Positions 11,210 to 23,400 of a stretch of DNA of 64,000 bases are shown here, one piece after another; position 1 is the first letter of the stretch; each line of letters opens with the position of its first letter. A program made the position numbers and the translations under genes. Location: contig NC_092603.1 in assembly GCF_047663525.1 (NCBI RefSeq), forward strand, positions 351,501 through 415,500, given 5' to 3'. The DNA comes from Anas platyrhynchos. Lineage: Eukaryota > Chordata > Aves > Anseriformes > Anatidae. The notes under the pieces were generated by a model. It was not told where the DNA came from. It saw nothing but the letters and a program-made list of their open reading frames with translations, and made no database searches.

Positions 11210-11420
11210 CTATGGGTCGCGCTGTGGGGCGCGCAGGGGGGCGAAGCGCAGCTGCCCCCCCAGGTGCTGGCGCAGCCAGGGCTGGACGCCGGAAGAGGCT
11301 GATGTGGAAGTCGCGGGGGCCGGTGGCCGGGGGGGGGGGGGCGCGCGCAGCAGCCGCCCCTCGGCGTCGCGGCCCCCCCCCCCGGCACGGGTCGAAGGTG
11401 CCCCAGCTCAGAACCCCCAC
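11210..11420 (-). CDS. C2: C2 last exon, C-terminus and stop
   Basis: Reads [22 protein letters not shown] and [18 protein letters not shown], each matching the C2 C-terminus. The three pieces are in different frames, with breaks at runs 11373-11383 and 11329-11341 and at 11287-11292. The stop TAG at 11212-11210 lies in the first unit of the downstream minisatellite. Confidence 0.85.
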
Positions 11421-14400
11421 CTGTGGGGCACGGATGGGGGGCGGGTTGGGGTCCCCATGGGGTTGGGGACCCCCATGTGGGACCCCCCATTTGGGGACCC
11501 TCATTTGGGGACCCCCAACTTAGGGACCCCCATTTGGGGACCCCCATGTGGGACCCCCAGGTTGGAGACCCTCATTTGGGGACCCCAAGTTGGGGACCCC
11601 CATTTGGGACCCCCCGTTTAGGGACCCCCAAGTTGGGGACCCCAGGTTGGAGACCCCCATTTGGGGACCCCCCATTTGGAGACCCCCATTTGGGGACCCC
11701 AAGTTGGGGACCCCCATTTGGGACCCCCCATTTAGGGACCCCCAACTTAGGGACCCAGGGTTGGGAACCCCAAGTTTGGGGACCCCCCATTTGGGGACCC
11801 CCAAGTTGGGGACCCCCCATTTAGGGACCCCCAACTTAGGGACCCAGGGTTGGGGACCCCAGGTTGGAGACCCCCAGGTTTGGGGACCCCCATTTGGGAC
11901 CCCCAAGTTGGGGACCCCCTGGTTTGGGGACACCCGGGGGGTCCCAGGGGGGTCCCGGGGGGGTCCCGGGGGTCGTTGTTGCCCCCCCCGGCGCTCACCT
12001 GGATGAAGCGGTGCCGGCGCTCGAGGAACAGCGAGCTGCCCGACTCCCCTGGGGGCGGGAGGGGGGTGTTGGGGACATCGGGGGGGGATTTGGGGATGTT
12101 GGGGGGGGATTTGGGGACACTGGGAGGGGGAAATTTGGGGACATTGGGGACATCGGGACAGGAAATTTGGGATTTGGGGACATTGGGACATGGGGACTGG
12201 GGAATTGGGGACATTGGGAGGGGGATTTGGGGACACTGGGGACATGGGGACAGGGGGACACCAGACACCGGGATTTGGGGTCAGGGGGTTATGGGGTCCC
12301 AGGGATTTGGGGTCAGGGGGCGTTGGGGACATAGGGACAGGGGACATGGGGTCAGGGGGATATGGGGACACCAGGCCAATGGATTTGGGGTCGGGGGGTT
12401 ATGGGGCCGTGGGGATTTGGGGTCAGGGGCCTTTTGGGGCTTTTTGGGCTTTTTGGGCTTTTTGGGACCTTTGCAGGCGGTGTCCTCGCGCTGGCCGCCG
12501 CTCTCCTGGCCGGTGCAGAGGAAGCGTGGGGTGAGCACGGCCCCCAGGGACGCGTTGGCCAGGGGGGTCCCCGGCTGCACCGCCCCCGCCTCGCAGGTGG
12601 CTCGCTGGGGGGCACAGGGGGACGGGGGTCATGGGGAGGTCACAGGGGGGTCACAGAGGGGTCACATAGGGTCACATGGGGTCACGGCTATGGGTCCAGG
12701 CTATGGGGCAGGATCCAAGCTATGGGGCAGGGTCTGGGCTATGGGTCTGGGCTATGGGGTGGGATCCAATCTATGGGTCCGAGCTATGGGGCAGAGCCCT
12801 GGGTATGGGTCTGGACCCAATCTATGGGTCGGGGCTATGGGGTAGGGCTATGGGTCAGGATCCAAGCTACGGGTCCGAGCTATGGGGCAGGACCCGATCT
12901 ATGGGTCTGGGCTATGGGGCAGGGCTATGGGTCGGGGGCTCAGCTATGAGTCTGGGCTATGGGTCTGGGTTATGGGGCAGGGCCCTGGCAATGGGTCTGA
13001 GCTATGGGGCAGGATTCAATCTATGGGTCTGGGCTATGGGTCCGAGCTATGGGGCAGGGTCTGGGCTATGGGTCTGGACCCAATCTATGGGTTGGGGCTA
13101 TGGGTCTGGGCTATGGGTCTGGGCTATGGGGCAGGGCCCTGGCTATGGGTCTGGCCCCGATCTATGGGTCTGGGCTATGGGTCTGGCCCCGATCTATGGG
13201 TCCGGGCTATGGGTCCGGCCCCAATCTATGGGGCAGGGCTATGGGTCTGGCCCCGATCTATGGGTCTGGGCTATGGGTCCGGCCCCGATCTATGGGGCAG
13301 GGCTACGGGTCCGGCCCTGATCTATGGGTCCAGGCTATGGGTCCGGGCTATGGGTCTGGCCCCGATCTATGGGTCAGGGCTATGGGTCCGGCCCCGATCT
13401 ATGGGTCCGGGCTATGGGTCCGGCCCCGATCTATGGGGCAGGCTATGGGGCAGGACCCAGTCTCTCACCGCCTCGTGCTCCTTGATGGTCACCCTCAGGC
13501 GCTGCCCCTGCAGGGACACGAACTCGGCCGGGACCCGCGGGCGGCCCAGGAGCTCAGCCTCTGGGGGGGGCAGGGGGGGGTCAGAGGCAGCCCCCGACCC
13601 CCGGGACCCCCCCAAAACCCCCCCGGCCCCCCCCCACCTTGCTCCTCGCAGCTGGTCCCGGGGGGCTTCCTCAGGGCTCTGTTGGCGTCCTCGGTGCAGG
13701 GGATGCAGACCCTCCTTTTTTTTGGGGGGGGGGGCACAAAATTTAGGGCTTTTTGGGGGGTCCCGGCTTTGTGGCCCCCCCCCAGCACCCCAAAACTCAC
13801 CGGGGGGGGCCCTGGGGGTCCCGGCTCGTCCTCCAGCTCCACCAGGGCCACGTCGTAGTCGTAGAATTCGGGGGACCCCCCCGCGCCGCCCCCCCCCGCA
13901 CGTCGAAGGCTTCGTGGGAGACCCAGGCCCGGATGGGGACCTGGCGGCCCCCCCCTGCACCCCACAGCACCGGGGGGGGGTCAGGGGGGGATTTGGGTCC
14001 CCAAGGGGATTTGGGGGGGGGATTTGGGGTCTCTTGAGGCACTGGGGGGGGGGGTCAGGGGGGGATTTGGGGTCCCCAAGGGAATGGGGGGGGTCAGGGG
14101 GGGGATTTGGGGTCCTCAGGGGGAATTGGGGGGGGTCAGGGGGGGGATTTGGGTCCTCAGGGGGAGTGGGGGGGGTTTGGGGGGGGGATTGGGGTCCCCC
14201 GAGGCATTGGGGTCAGGATTTTGGGGTCCCCTCTGTCATGGGGTCTGGGTTTTGGGGGTCCCCATGGGCATTAGGGTGGGGGTCCCAGGTTTTGGGGTCC
14301 CCAGGGGCTTTAGGGTCAGGATTTTGGGGTCCCCTGGGCCATTGGGATCCAGGTTTTGGGGTCCCCTGGGGTATTGGGGTGGGGGTTTTGGGGTGGGGGT

Positions 14401-17400
14401 TTTGGGGTCCCCTGGTCAATGGGGTCTGGGTTTTGGGGTCCCCTTGGGAATTGGGATCCGGGTTTTGGGGTCCTGTTGGTCAATGGGGTCAGGATTTTGG
14501 GGTCCCTTGGGCATTGGGGTGGGGATTTTGGGGTCCCCTTTGTCAATGGGGTCTGGGTTTTGGGGTCCCCTGGGGCATTAGGGTGAGGGTTTGGGGTCCC
14601 TTGGGAATTGGGATCCAGGTTTTGGGGTCCCTGGGGTATTGGGGCGGGGTTTTGGGGTCCCGTTGGTCAATGGGTTCTGGGTTTTGGGGTCCCCTGGGCA
14701 TTAGGGTCAGGATTTTGGGGTCCCCTTTATCAATGGGTTCCAGGTTTTGGGGTCCCCAGGGGCTTTGGGGTGGGGATTTTGGGGTCCCGTTGGTCAATGG
14801 GGTCTGGGTTTTGGGGTCCCCTGGGGCATTAGGGTCAGGATTTTGGGGTCCCCTTGGGAATTGGGATCCAGGTTTTGGGGTCCCGTTGGTCAATGGGATC
14901 TGGGTTTTGGGGTCCCCTGGGGTATTGGGATCCAGGTTTTGGGGTCCCATGGGGCTTTGGGGTGGGGGTTTTGGGGTCCCCTGGGGTATTGGGGTCAGGA
15001 TTTTGGGGTCCCCTTGGGAATTGGGGTGGGGGTTTTTGGGGTCCCCATGACCATTAGGGTGGGGGTTTTGGGGTCCCCTGGGGTATTGGGGTGGGGTTTT
15101 GGGGTCCCTTTTGTCAATGGGGTCAGGATTTTGGGGTCCCCTGGGCATTGGGATCTGGGTTTTGGGGTCCCCTGGGCATTAGGGTCAGGATTTTGGGGTC
15201 CCCTGGGGCATTAGGGTGGGGGTCCTGAGTTTTGGGGTCCCCAGAGGCTTTAGGGTCTGGGTTTTGGGGTCCGCTGTGAATTGGGGTGGGGGTTTTGGGG
15301 TGAGGATTTTGGGGTCCCCTGGGGTATTTGGGGTGTGGGTTTTGGGGTGAGGATTTTGGGGTGAGGATTTTGGGGTGAGGATTTTGGGGTGTGGGTTTTG
15401 GGGTGTGTGTTTTGGGGGTCCCGTACCCATCTCGGCGCTCCATGTTTGGGGTGGGGGCGCCCCCAGGAAGCAGTGCGCGGCCGTCAGCACCCAGCGGCCC
15501 CCCACCAGGGCCCCCCCGCAGCGCTGCTGCGCCCCCGTCTGGGGGGGGGGACACCACGGGGACCCCAATCACCCCAAAGGGTCCCCAAGGGGTCCCCAAA
15601 TCCCCCAGAGCCCCCCCAATGACCCCCAACCAACCCCAATGGCCCCCAAAGAGTCCCCAGGAGCCCCCCCAATGGCCCCCCATGACCCCAATGACCCCAA
15701 ATGGCCCCCAATGGCCCCCAAAGACCCCCGGTGGCCCCCAATGACCCCAAAGGTCCCCCCAATGACCCCAAATTGCCCCCAATGACCCCAAATGGCCCCC
15801 AATGGCCCCTGATGACCCCCAACCAACCCCAAATGGCCCCCAATGACCCCAAAGGGTCCCCCCAATGGCCCCCAAAGACCCCAAAGGCAACCAAAGACCC
15901 CAAAGAGTCCCCCAAGTGCCCCCCCAATGGCCCCCCATGACCCCAATGACCCCAAATGGCCCCCAATGACCCCAAAGGGTCCCCCCAATGACCCCCAATG
16001 GCCCCCAAAGGCCCCCAATGACCCCAAATGGAACCCAATGACCCCAAATTACCCCCAATGACCCCAAATGGCCCCCAATGACCCCCAGAAGCCCCCAAAG
16101 ACCCCCAACGTCCCCCAATGACCCCAAAGGTCCCCCCAATGACCCCCAACAACCCCCAATGACCCCAAATGGCCCCCAAAGACCCCCAACGTCCCCCGAT
16201 GACCCCAAATGGCCCCCAATGACCCCCAATGGCCCCCAAAGACCCCCAAAGGCAACCAAAGACCCCAAAGAGTCCCCAAGTGCCCCCCAATGGCCCCCCA
16301 TGACCCCAATGACCCCAAATGGCCCCCAATGACCCCAAAGGGTCCCCCCAATGACCCCCAATGGCCCCCAAAGGCCCCAATGACCCCAAATGGAACCCAA
16401 TGACCCCAAATTACCCCCAATGACCCCAAATGGCCCCCAATGACCCCCAGAAGCCCCCAAAGACCCCCAACGTCCCCCAATGACCCCAAAGGTCCCCCCA
16501 ATGACCCCCAACAACCCCCAATGACCCCAAATGGCCCCCAAAGACCCCCAACGTCCCCCGATGACCCCAAATGGCCCCCAATGACCCCCAATGGCCCCCA
16601 AAGACCCCCAAAGGCAACCAAAGACCCCAAAGAGTCCCCAAGTGCCCCCCCAATGGCCCCCCATGACCCCAATGACCCCAAATGGCCCCCAATGACCCCA
16701 AAGGGTCCCCCCAATGACCCCCAATGGCCCCCAACAGCCCCCAATGACCCCCAAAGACCCCCAAAGGACCCCGATGACCCCCAACAGCCCCCAATGACCC
16801 CCAATGACCCCAAATGGCCCCCAAAGACCCCCAGAAGCCCCCAACGCCCCCCAACGCCCCCCAACGCCCCCCAACCACCCCCAACGCCCCCAAATGCTGC
16901 CCCCCTCCCCCCCAGTCCCAAACCCACCCTCAGCACCACGTGCCAGGGGGGCGTGCGGCGTCCCCCCCCACCACGACCCCGCAGAGGTCGCCCACGGTGG
17001 CGAGGGCCAAGGCCCCCTCCAGGGTCCGGGCCAGGGCGGGGGCGTCCGGCAGCTTGAAGGCGTGGGGCTCCGGGCCCCCCGACGCCACCGCCGCCAGGGC
17101 CACCAGGTCTACCTCCAGCGCCCCCACCCCGAAGGCGTAGATCTCTTTGGGGGGGGAGAGGGGTGTGAAATTGGGGTGGGGGGGTAACGTGGGGGTGGGG
17201 GGGTGTGAAATGGGGGTGGGGGGGTAACATGGGGCTGGGGGAGGAAAAATGGGGCTGGGGAGGGGGCAATGGGGGGGTAAAATGGGGCTGGGGGGTGTAA
17301 AGTGGGGCTATGGGGGGGAGAAATGGGGGTGTGAAATGGGGCTGGGGGGTAAAATTGGGCTGGGGGGGGCTGAAATGGGGCTGGGGGGGTGTAAAGTGGG

Positions 17401-20400
17401 GCTGGGGGGGTGTGAAATGGGGGTTGGGGGGGCTAAAATGGGGCTGGGGGGGAACAAAATGGGGCTGGGGGGGTGTAAAGTGGGGTTATGGGGGGGCTAT
17501 GGGGGTGTGAAATGGGGCTGGGGGGGTAAAATGGGGCTGGGGGGGAAAAATGGGGCTGGGGGGGTGTAAAGTGGGGCTGGGGGGGTTAAAATGGGTCTGG
17601 GGGCACCGAGGGGGGGGTCTGGGGGTGCCCCCCCCCCGGGGGGGTGGGGGCGGGGGCCGGCTCCGTGCCCTGGCCCAGGCCAAGGCCGAGCGGGGGCCGC
17701 GACCGCGCGGGCGGGGGGGGGGGGCAGGGGGGGGGCAGGGGGGGGGGCACCCAAGGGTGGCGCAAGAGCAAACAGGGGGGGGGCAAAGGGCGGCGGGGGG
17801 GGGGAGGGGGCGGATTTTGGGACCCAAATCTGCCTGGAGGGGCCCGGGGCACAATTGGGACCCCCCCGGAGCCCCCCCCAAGACCCCCAGAGACCCCCCC
17901 AGAGCCCCCAAAAGCCCCCCAGGGACCCCAAACCCCCCCCAATTACCCCAAACCCCCCCCAATGACCCCAACCCCCCCCAAAAAAAAACAAAATCCCCCC
18001 CCGATGCCTCCCAAAGCCCCCAAAGCCCCCCCAATGCCCCCCAACCCCCCCGTGATGCCCCCCCCAAACCCCCCCAGCCCCCCCCGACCCCCCTTGCCCC
18101 CCACCCACCCAAAAACTCCCGGCGGTCCGGCTCCGTCTCCAGCGCGTCCTCGATCTTGGCCACCGCCTCGCGCGGGTTCCCCCCACGTTGAACCTCCCTG
18201 GGGGGGCACGGGGCGATGGAGACCCCCCAAAAAAAACCCAAAGACCCCCCAAAACTCCCCAAAGACCCCCAAAACCCCCAAAGACCCCCCCCAAAATAAA
18301 ACAGTGACCCCACGTCTCCAATCTTGACCTTCGCCTGCCGCGGGTTCCCGCCGACGTTGACCAACCCAGCGGGACCCCCCAAAACCCCCCAAAATCCCCC
18401 AAAATCCCCCTCAAAGTCCCCCAAAGACCCCTGAAGACCCCCAAAGACCCCAAATCCCCCCCCAAAACCCCCAAAGACCCCATATCCTCAATCTTGACCT
18501 CTGTCTACCACTCCCTCCAACGTTGACCAACCCAACGGGACGCAAGTCAACCGATACCCCCCGAAACCCCCCAAAACCCCCCAAAACCCCCCCAAATCCC
18601 CCTGTAAGCCCCCCTCAAAGACCCCTGAAGACCCCAAATCCCCCCCCCAAAAAAAAACAAGACCCCACATCCTCAACCTTGACCTCCACCTACCATGGTT
18701 TCCCTCCAACGTTGACCAACCCAACGGGACGCAACTCAACCGATCCCCCCCAAAACCCCCCAAAACCCCCCCTCAAAGACCCCCAAAGACCCCTGAAGAC
18801 CCCAAATTCCCCCCAAAACCCCCCAAAGACCCCCAAAGACCCCACATCCTCAACCTTGACCTCCACCTACCATGGTTTCCCTCCAACGTTGACCAACCCA
18901 ACAGGACGCAACTCAACCGATCCCCCCCAAAACCCCCCAAACCCCCCCAAATCCCCCCATAAGCCCCCCCCAAAGACCCCTGAAGACCCCAACTCCCCCC
19001 CAAAACCCCCAAGACCCCATATCCTCAACCTTGACCTCTGCCTACCGCTGTCTTCCTCCAACGTTGACCAACCCAACGGGACGCAAGTCAACCGATACCC
19101 CCCAAAACCCCCCAAAACCCCCAAAACCCCCCATAACCCCCCCCTCAAAGACCCCCAAAGACCCCTGAAGACCCCAAATCCCCCCCAAAGACCCCCAAAA
19201 CCCCACATCCTCAACCTTGACCTCCACCTACCACTGTTTCCCTCCAACGTTGACCAACCCAACGGGACGCAACTCAACCGACACCCCCAAAACCCCCAAA
19301 ACCCCCCAAAACCCCACCTCAAAGACCCCCAAAGACCCCTGAAGACCCCAAATCCCCCCCAAAGACCCCCAAAACCTCACATCCTCAACCTTGACCTCCA
19401 CCTACCATGGTTTCCCTCCAACGTTGACCAACCCAACGGGATGCAACTCAACCGATCCCCCCCAAAACCCCCCAAATCCCCCCAAAACAACCCTCAAAGT
19501 CCCCCAAAGACCCCTGAAGACCCAAAGACCCCAAATCCCCCCCCAAAGACCCCCAAAGACCCCACATCCTCAACCTTGACCTCCACCTACCGCAGTCTTC
19601 CTCCAACATTGACCAACCCAACGGGACACAACTCAACCGATCCCCCCCAAAACCCCCAAAATCCCCCAAAACCCCACCTCAAAGACCCCCAAAGACCCCT
19701 GAAGACCCCAAATCCCCCCCAAAGACCCCCAAAACCCCACATCCTCAACCTTGACCTCCGCCTACCGTGATTTCCCTCCAACGTTGACCAACCCAACGGG
19801 ATGCAAGTCAACCGATCCCCCCCAAAACCCCCCGAAACCCTCCAAAACCACCCATAACCCCCCCCCAAAGACCCCTGAAGACCCCAAACCCTCCAAAACC
19901 CCCCAAAGACCCCACATCCTCAACCTTGACCACCACCTACCACTGTTTCCCTCCAACGTTGACCAACCCAACGGGACGCAACTCAACCGACACCCCCCAA
20001 AACCCCCCGAAAACCCCCCAAACCACCCAAAACCCCACCTCAAAGACCCCCAAAGACCCCTGAAGACCCCAAATCCCCCCCAAAGACCCCCCAAGACCCC
20101 CCAAGACCCCCCATCCTCAATCTTGACCTCTGTCTACCACTGTTTCCCTCCAACGTTGACCAACCCAACGGGACGCAACTCAACCAATACCCCCCAAAAC
20201 CCCCCAAAACCCCCCGAAACCCCCCCAAATCCCCCCGTAAGCCCCCCCCAAAGACCCCCAAAGACCCCCAAAACTTCCCAAAGACCCCATATCCTCAACC
20301 TTGACCTCCACCTACCATGGTTTCCCTCCAACGTTGACCAACCCAACGGGACGCAAGTCAACCGATACCCCCCAAAACCCCCCAAAACCCCCAAAACCCC

Positions 20401-23400
20401 CCCTCAAAGACCCCCAAAGACCCCTGAAGACCCCAAATCCCCCCCAAACACCCTCCAAGACCCCCCAAGACCCCCCAAGACCCCACATCCTCAACCTTGA
20501 CCTCCACCTACTGCAGGTTCCCTCCAACGTTGACCAACCCAACGGGACGCAACTCAACCGATACCCCCCAAAAGCCCCCGAAACCCCCCAAAACCCCCAT
20601 AAATCCCCCCATAACCCCCCCAAACCCCCCCCAGAGCCCACCATCGGTCAGCAGGAACACCACGTGCCGCGTTTGGCGCCAGGCGTCGGGCTGGCCGGCC
20701 CGCGCCGCGCGCTCCTTGTGGTAGAGCACCATGTGGTAGACCTCCATCAGCGCCGCCCGCGCGTTGGTGCCCGTCGCGTTCCCGTGCTCTATTTTTTTGG
20801 GGGGGGGGACACAAAATCACGGGGGTCCCGGCCCCGTTGTCACCCCCCCCCACCCAAAAGGGGTCGTACCGGCCAGGGTGATGTTGTTGAGGCGCTCGAT
20901 GGCCTCGTCGGCGTCGGCCGAGGCGTCCTCGGCGGTGGAGAGGGCGACGCGCGCCCGGCTGCCGAAGGAGACGGCGGCGAAACGCAGCGGGACCTCGAAA
21001 CTGCTCAGCTGGGGGGGGGGCGGGAAATGGGGGGGGGGCTGGGACCGTGCTGGGGGGGGCTGGGGTCATTTGGGGGGGGGGCTGGCACCGTGCTGGGGGG
21101 GGCTGGGGTCATTGGGGGGGGGGCTGAGGCTGTTTGGGGGGGCTGGGGTCGTTTGGGTGGGTCCTGGGCTCATTTTGGGGGGTTCCGACCTCATTTGGGG
21201 GGTCCTGAGCTCATCTTGGGGGGTCCTGGGATCATTTGGGGGGGGCCCTGGTGCTGTTGGGGGGGGCTGGGATCGTTTTGGGGGGTCCTGATGCTCTTTG
21301 GGGGGGCCTGGGATCATTTTGGGGGGTCCTGGGCTCATTTTGAAGGGGTTCCGACCTCATTTGGGGGGTCCTGAGCTCATCTTGGGGGGGCTGGGATCAT
21401 TTTGGGGGGGTCCTGAGGCTGTTTGGGGGGGCTGGGATCGTTTGGGGGGGTCCTGATCTCATTTTGGGGGGTTCCGACCTCATTTGGGGGGTCCTGAGCT
21501 CATCTTGGGGGGGGCTGGGATCATTTGGGGGGGCCTGATGCTCTTTGGGGGGCCTAGAATCATTTGGGGGGGGTCCTGATACCATTTGGGGGGGCCTGGG
21601 ATCGTTTTGGGGGGATCCTGACCTCATTTTGGGGGGTTCTGAGCTCATCTTGGGGGGGGTCTGGGCTCATTTTGGGGGGGGCTGAGGCTCTTTGGGGGGG
21701 CCTGAGGTTGTTTGGGGGGGGCTGGGATTGTTTTGGGGTGTCCCAATCTCATTTGGGGGGTCCTGAGATCATTTGGGGGGGGTCCTGGTGCTGTTCGGGG
21801 GGGTCTGCGCTCATTTTGGGGTGCCCCAATCTCATTTGGGGGATCCTGGGATCATTTGGGGGGGGGCTGAGGCTCTTTGGGGGGGGCTGGAATCATTTTG
21901 GGGGGTCCTGGGTTCATTTGGGGGGGGCCCTGGTGCTGTTGGGGGGGGCTGGGATCGTTTTGGGGGGTCCTGATGCTCTTTGGGGGGGCCTAGAATCATT
22001 TGGGGGGGTCCTGATCTCATTTTGGGGGGTTCCAACCTCATTTGGGGGGTCCTGAGCTCATCTTGGGGGGGGTCTGGGCTCATTTGGGGGGGTCCTGATG
22101 CCATTTGGGGGGCCTGGGCTCATTTTGGGAGTCGACCCCGACTCCCCTTGACCCCAAATCCCCCCTGAAGCCCCCCAAAGCCCCCAGACTCTATTTAGAG
22201 CCCCCCAACCCCAACTGGAGACCCCAAAACCCAACTGGAAGCCCCCCAACCCCAACGCAACCAAGACCCAACACCCAAACCCCCAGCCCCAAGCCCCCCG
22301 CCCCCGACTCCCCTTGACCCCAAACCCCTCCCCAAATCCCCCCAAGCCCCCCCAAGGCCCCCAGACCCTATTTAGAGCCCCCAACCCCAACTGGAGACCC
22401 CCAAACCCAACTGGAGACCCCCAAACCCAACTGGAGATGCCCAACCCAAGACCCAACACCCAAACCCCCAAACCCAAACCCCCGCCCCGACTCCCCTTGA
22501 CCCCAAACCCCTCCCCAAATTCCCCTAAGCCCCCCCAAAGCCCCCAGACTCTATTTAGAGCCCCCCAACCCCAACTGGAGACCCCAAAACCCAACTGGAA
22601 GCCCCCCAACCCCAACGCAACCAAGACCCAACACCCAAACCCCCAACCCCAAACCCCCCGCCCCCGACTCCCCTTGACCCCAAATCCCCCCTGAAGCCCC
22701 CAGACCCCATTTGGAGCCCCCAGACCCAATTTAGAGCCCCCCAACCCCAACTGGAGACCCCAAAACCCAACTGGAGACCCTCAACCCCAACGCAACCAAG
22801 ACCCAACACCCAAACCCCCAACCCCAAACCCCCCGACCCCGACTCCCCTTGACCCCAAACCCCTCCCCAAATTCCCCCAAGCTCCCCCAAAGCCCCCAGA
22901 CCCTATTTAGAGCCCCCCAACCCCAACTGGAGACCCCAAAACCCAACTGGAGACCCCAAAACCCAACTGGAGATGCCCAACCTAAGACCCAACACCCAAA
23001 CCCCCAACCCCAAACCCCCCGACCCCGACTCCCCTTGACCCCAAATCCCCCCTGAAGCCCCCAGACCCCATTTGGAGCCCCCAGACCCAATTTAGAGCCC
23101 CCCAACCCCAACTGGAGACCCCCAAACCCAACTGGAAGCCCCCCAACCCCAACGCAACCAAGACCCAACACCCAACCCCCCAACCCCAAACCCCCCGACC
23201 CCAACTCCCCTTGACCCCAAATCCCCCCTGAAGCCCCCAGACCGCATTTGGAGCCCCCAGACCCAATTTAGAGCCCCCCAACCCCAATTGAAACCCCCAA
23301 ACCCAACTGGAGACACCCAAACCCAACTGGAAGCCCCCCAACCCCAACACAACCAAGACCCAGCCCCCAAACCCCCAACCCCAAACCCCCCGACCCCGAC

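Noticed and set aside
12882-15050. A 722-residue plus-strand frame rich in YGSGLW and GFGVP
   Set aside because: Antisense to C2; composed of two intron minisatellites plus reversed exons.
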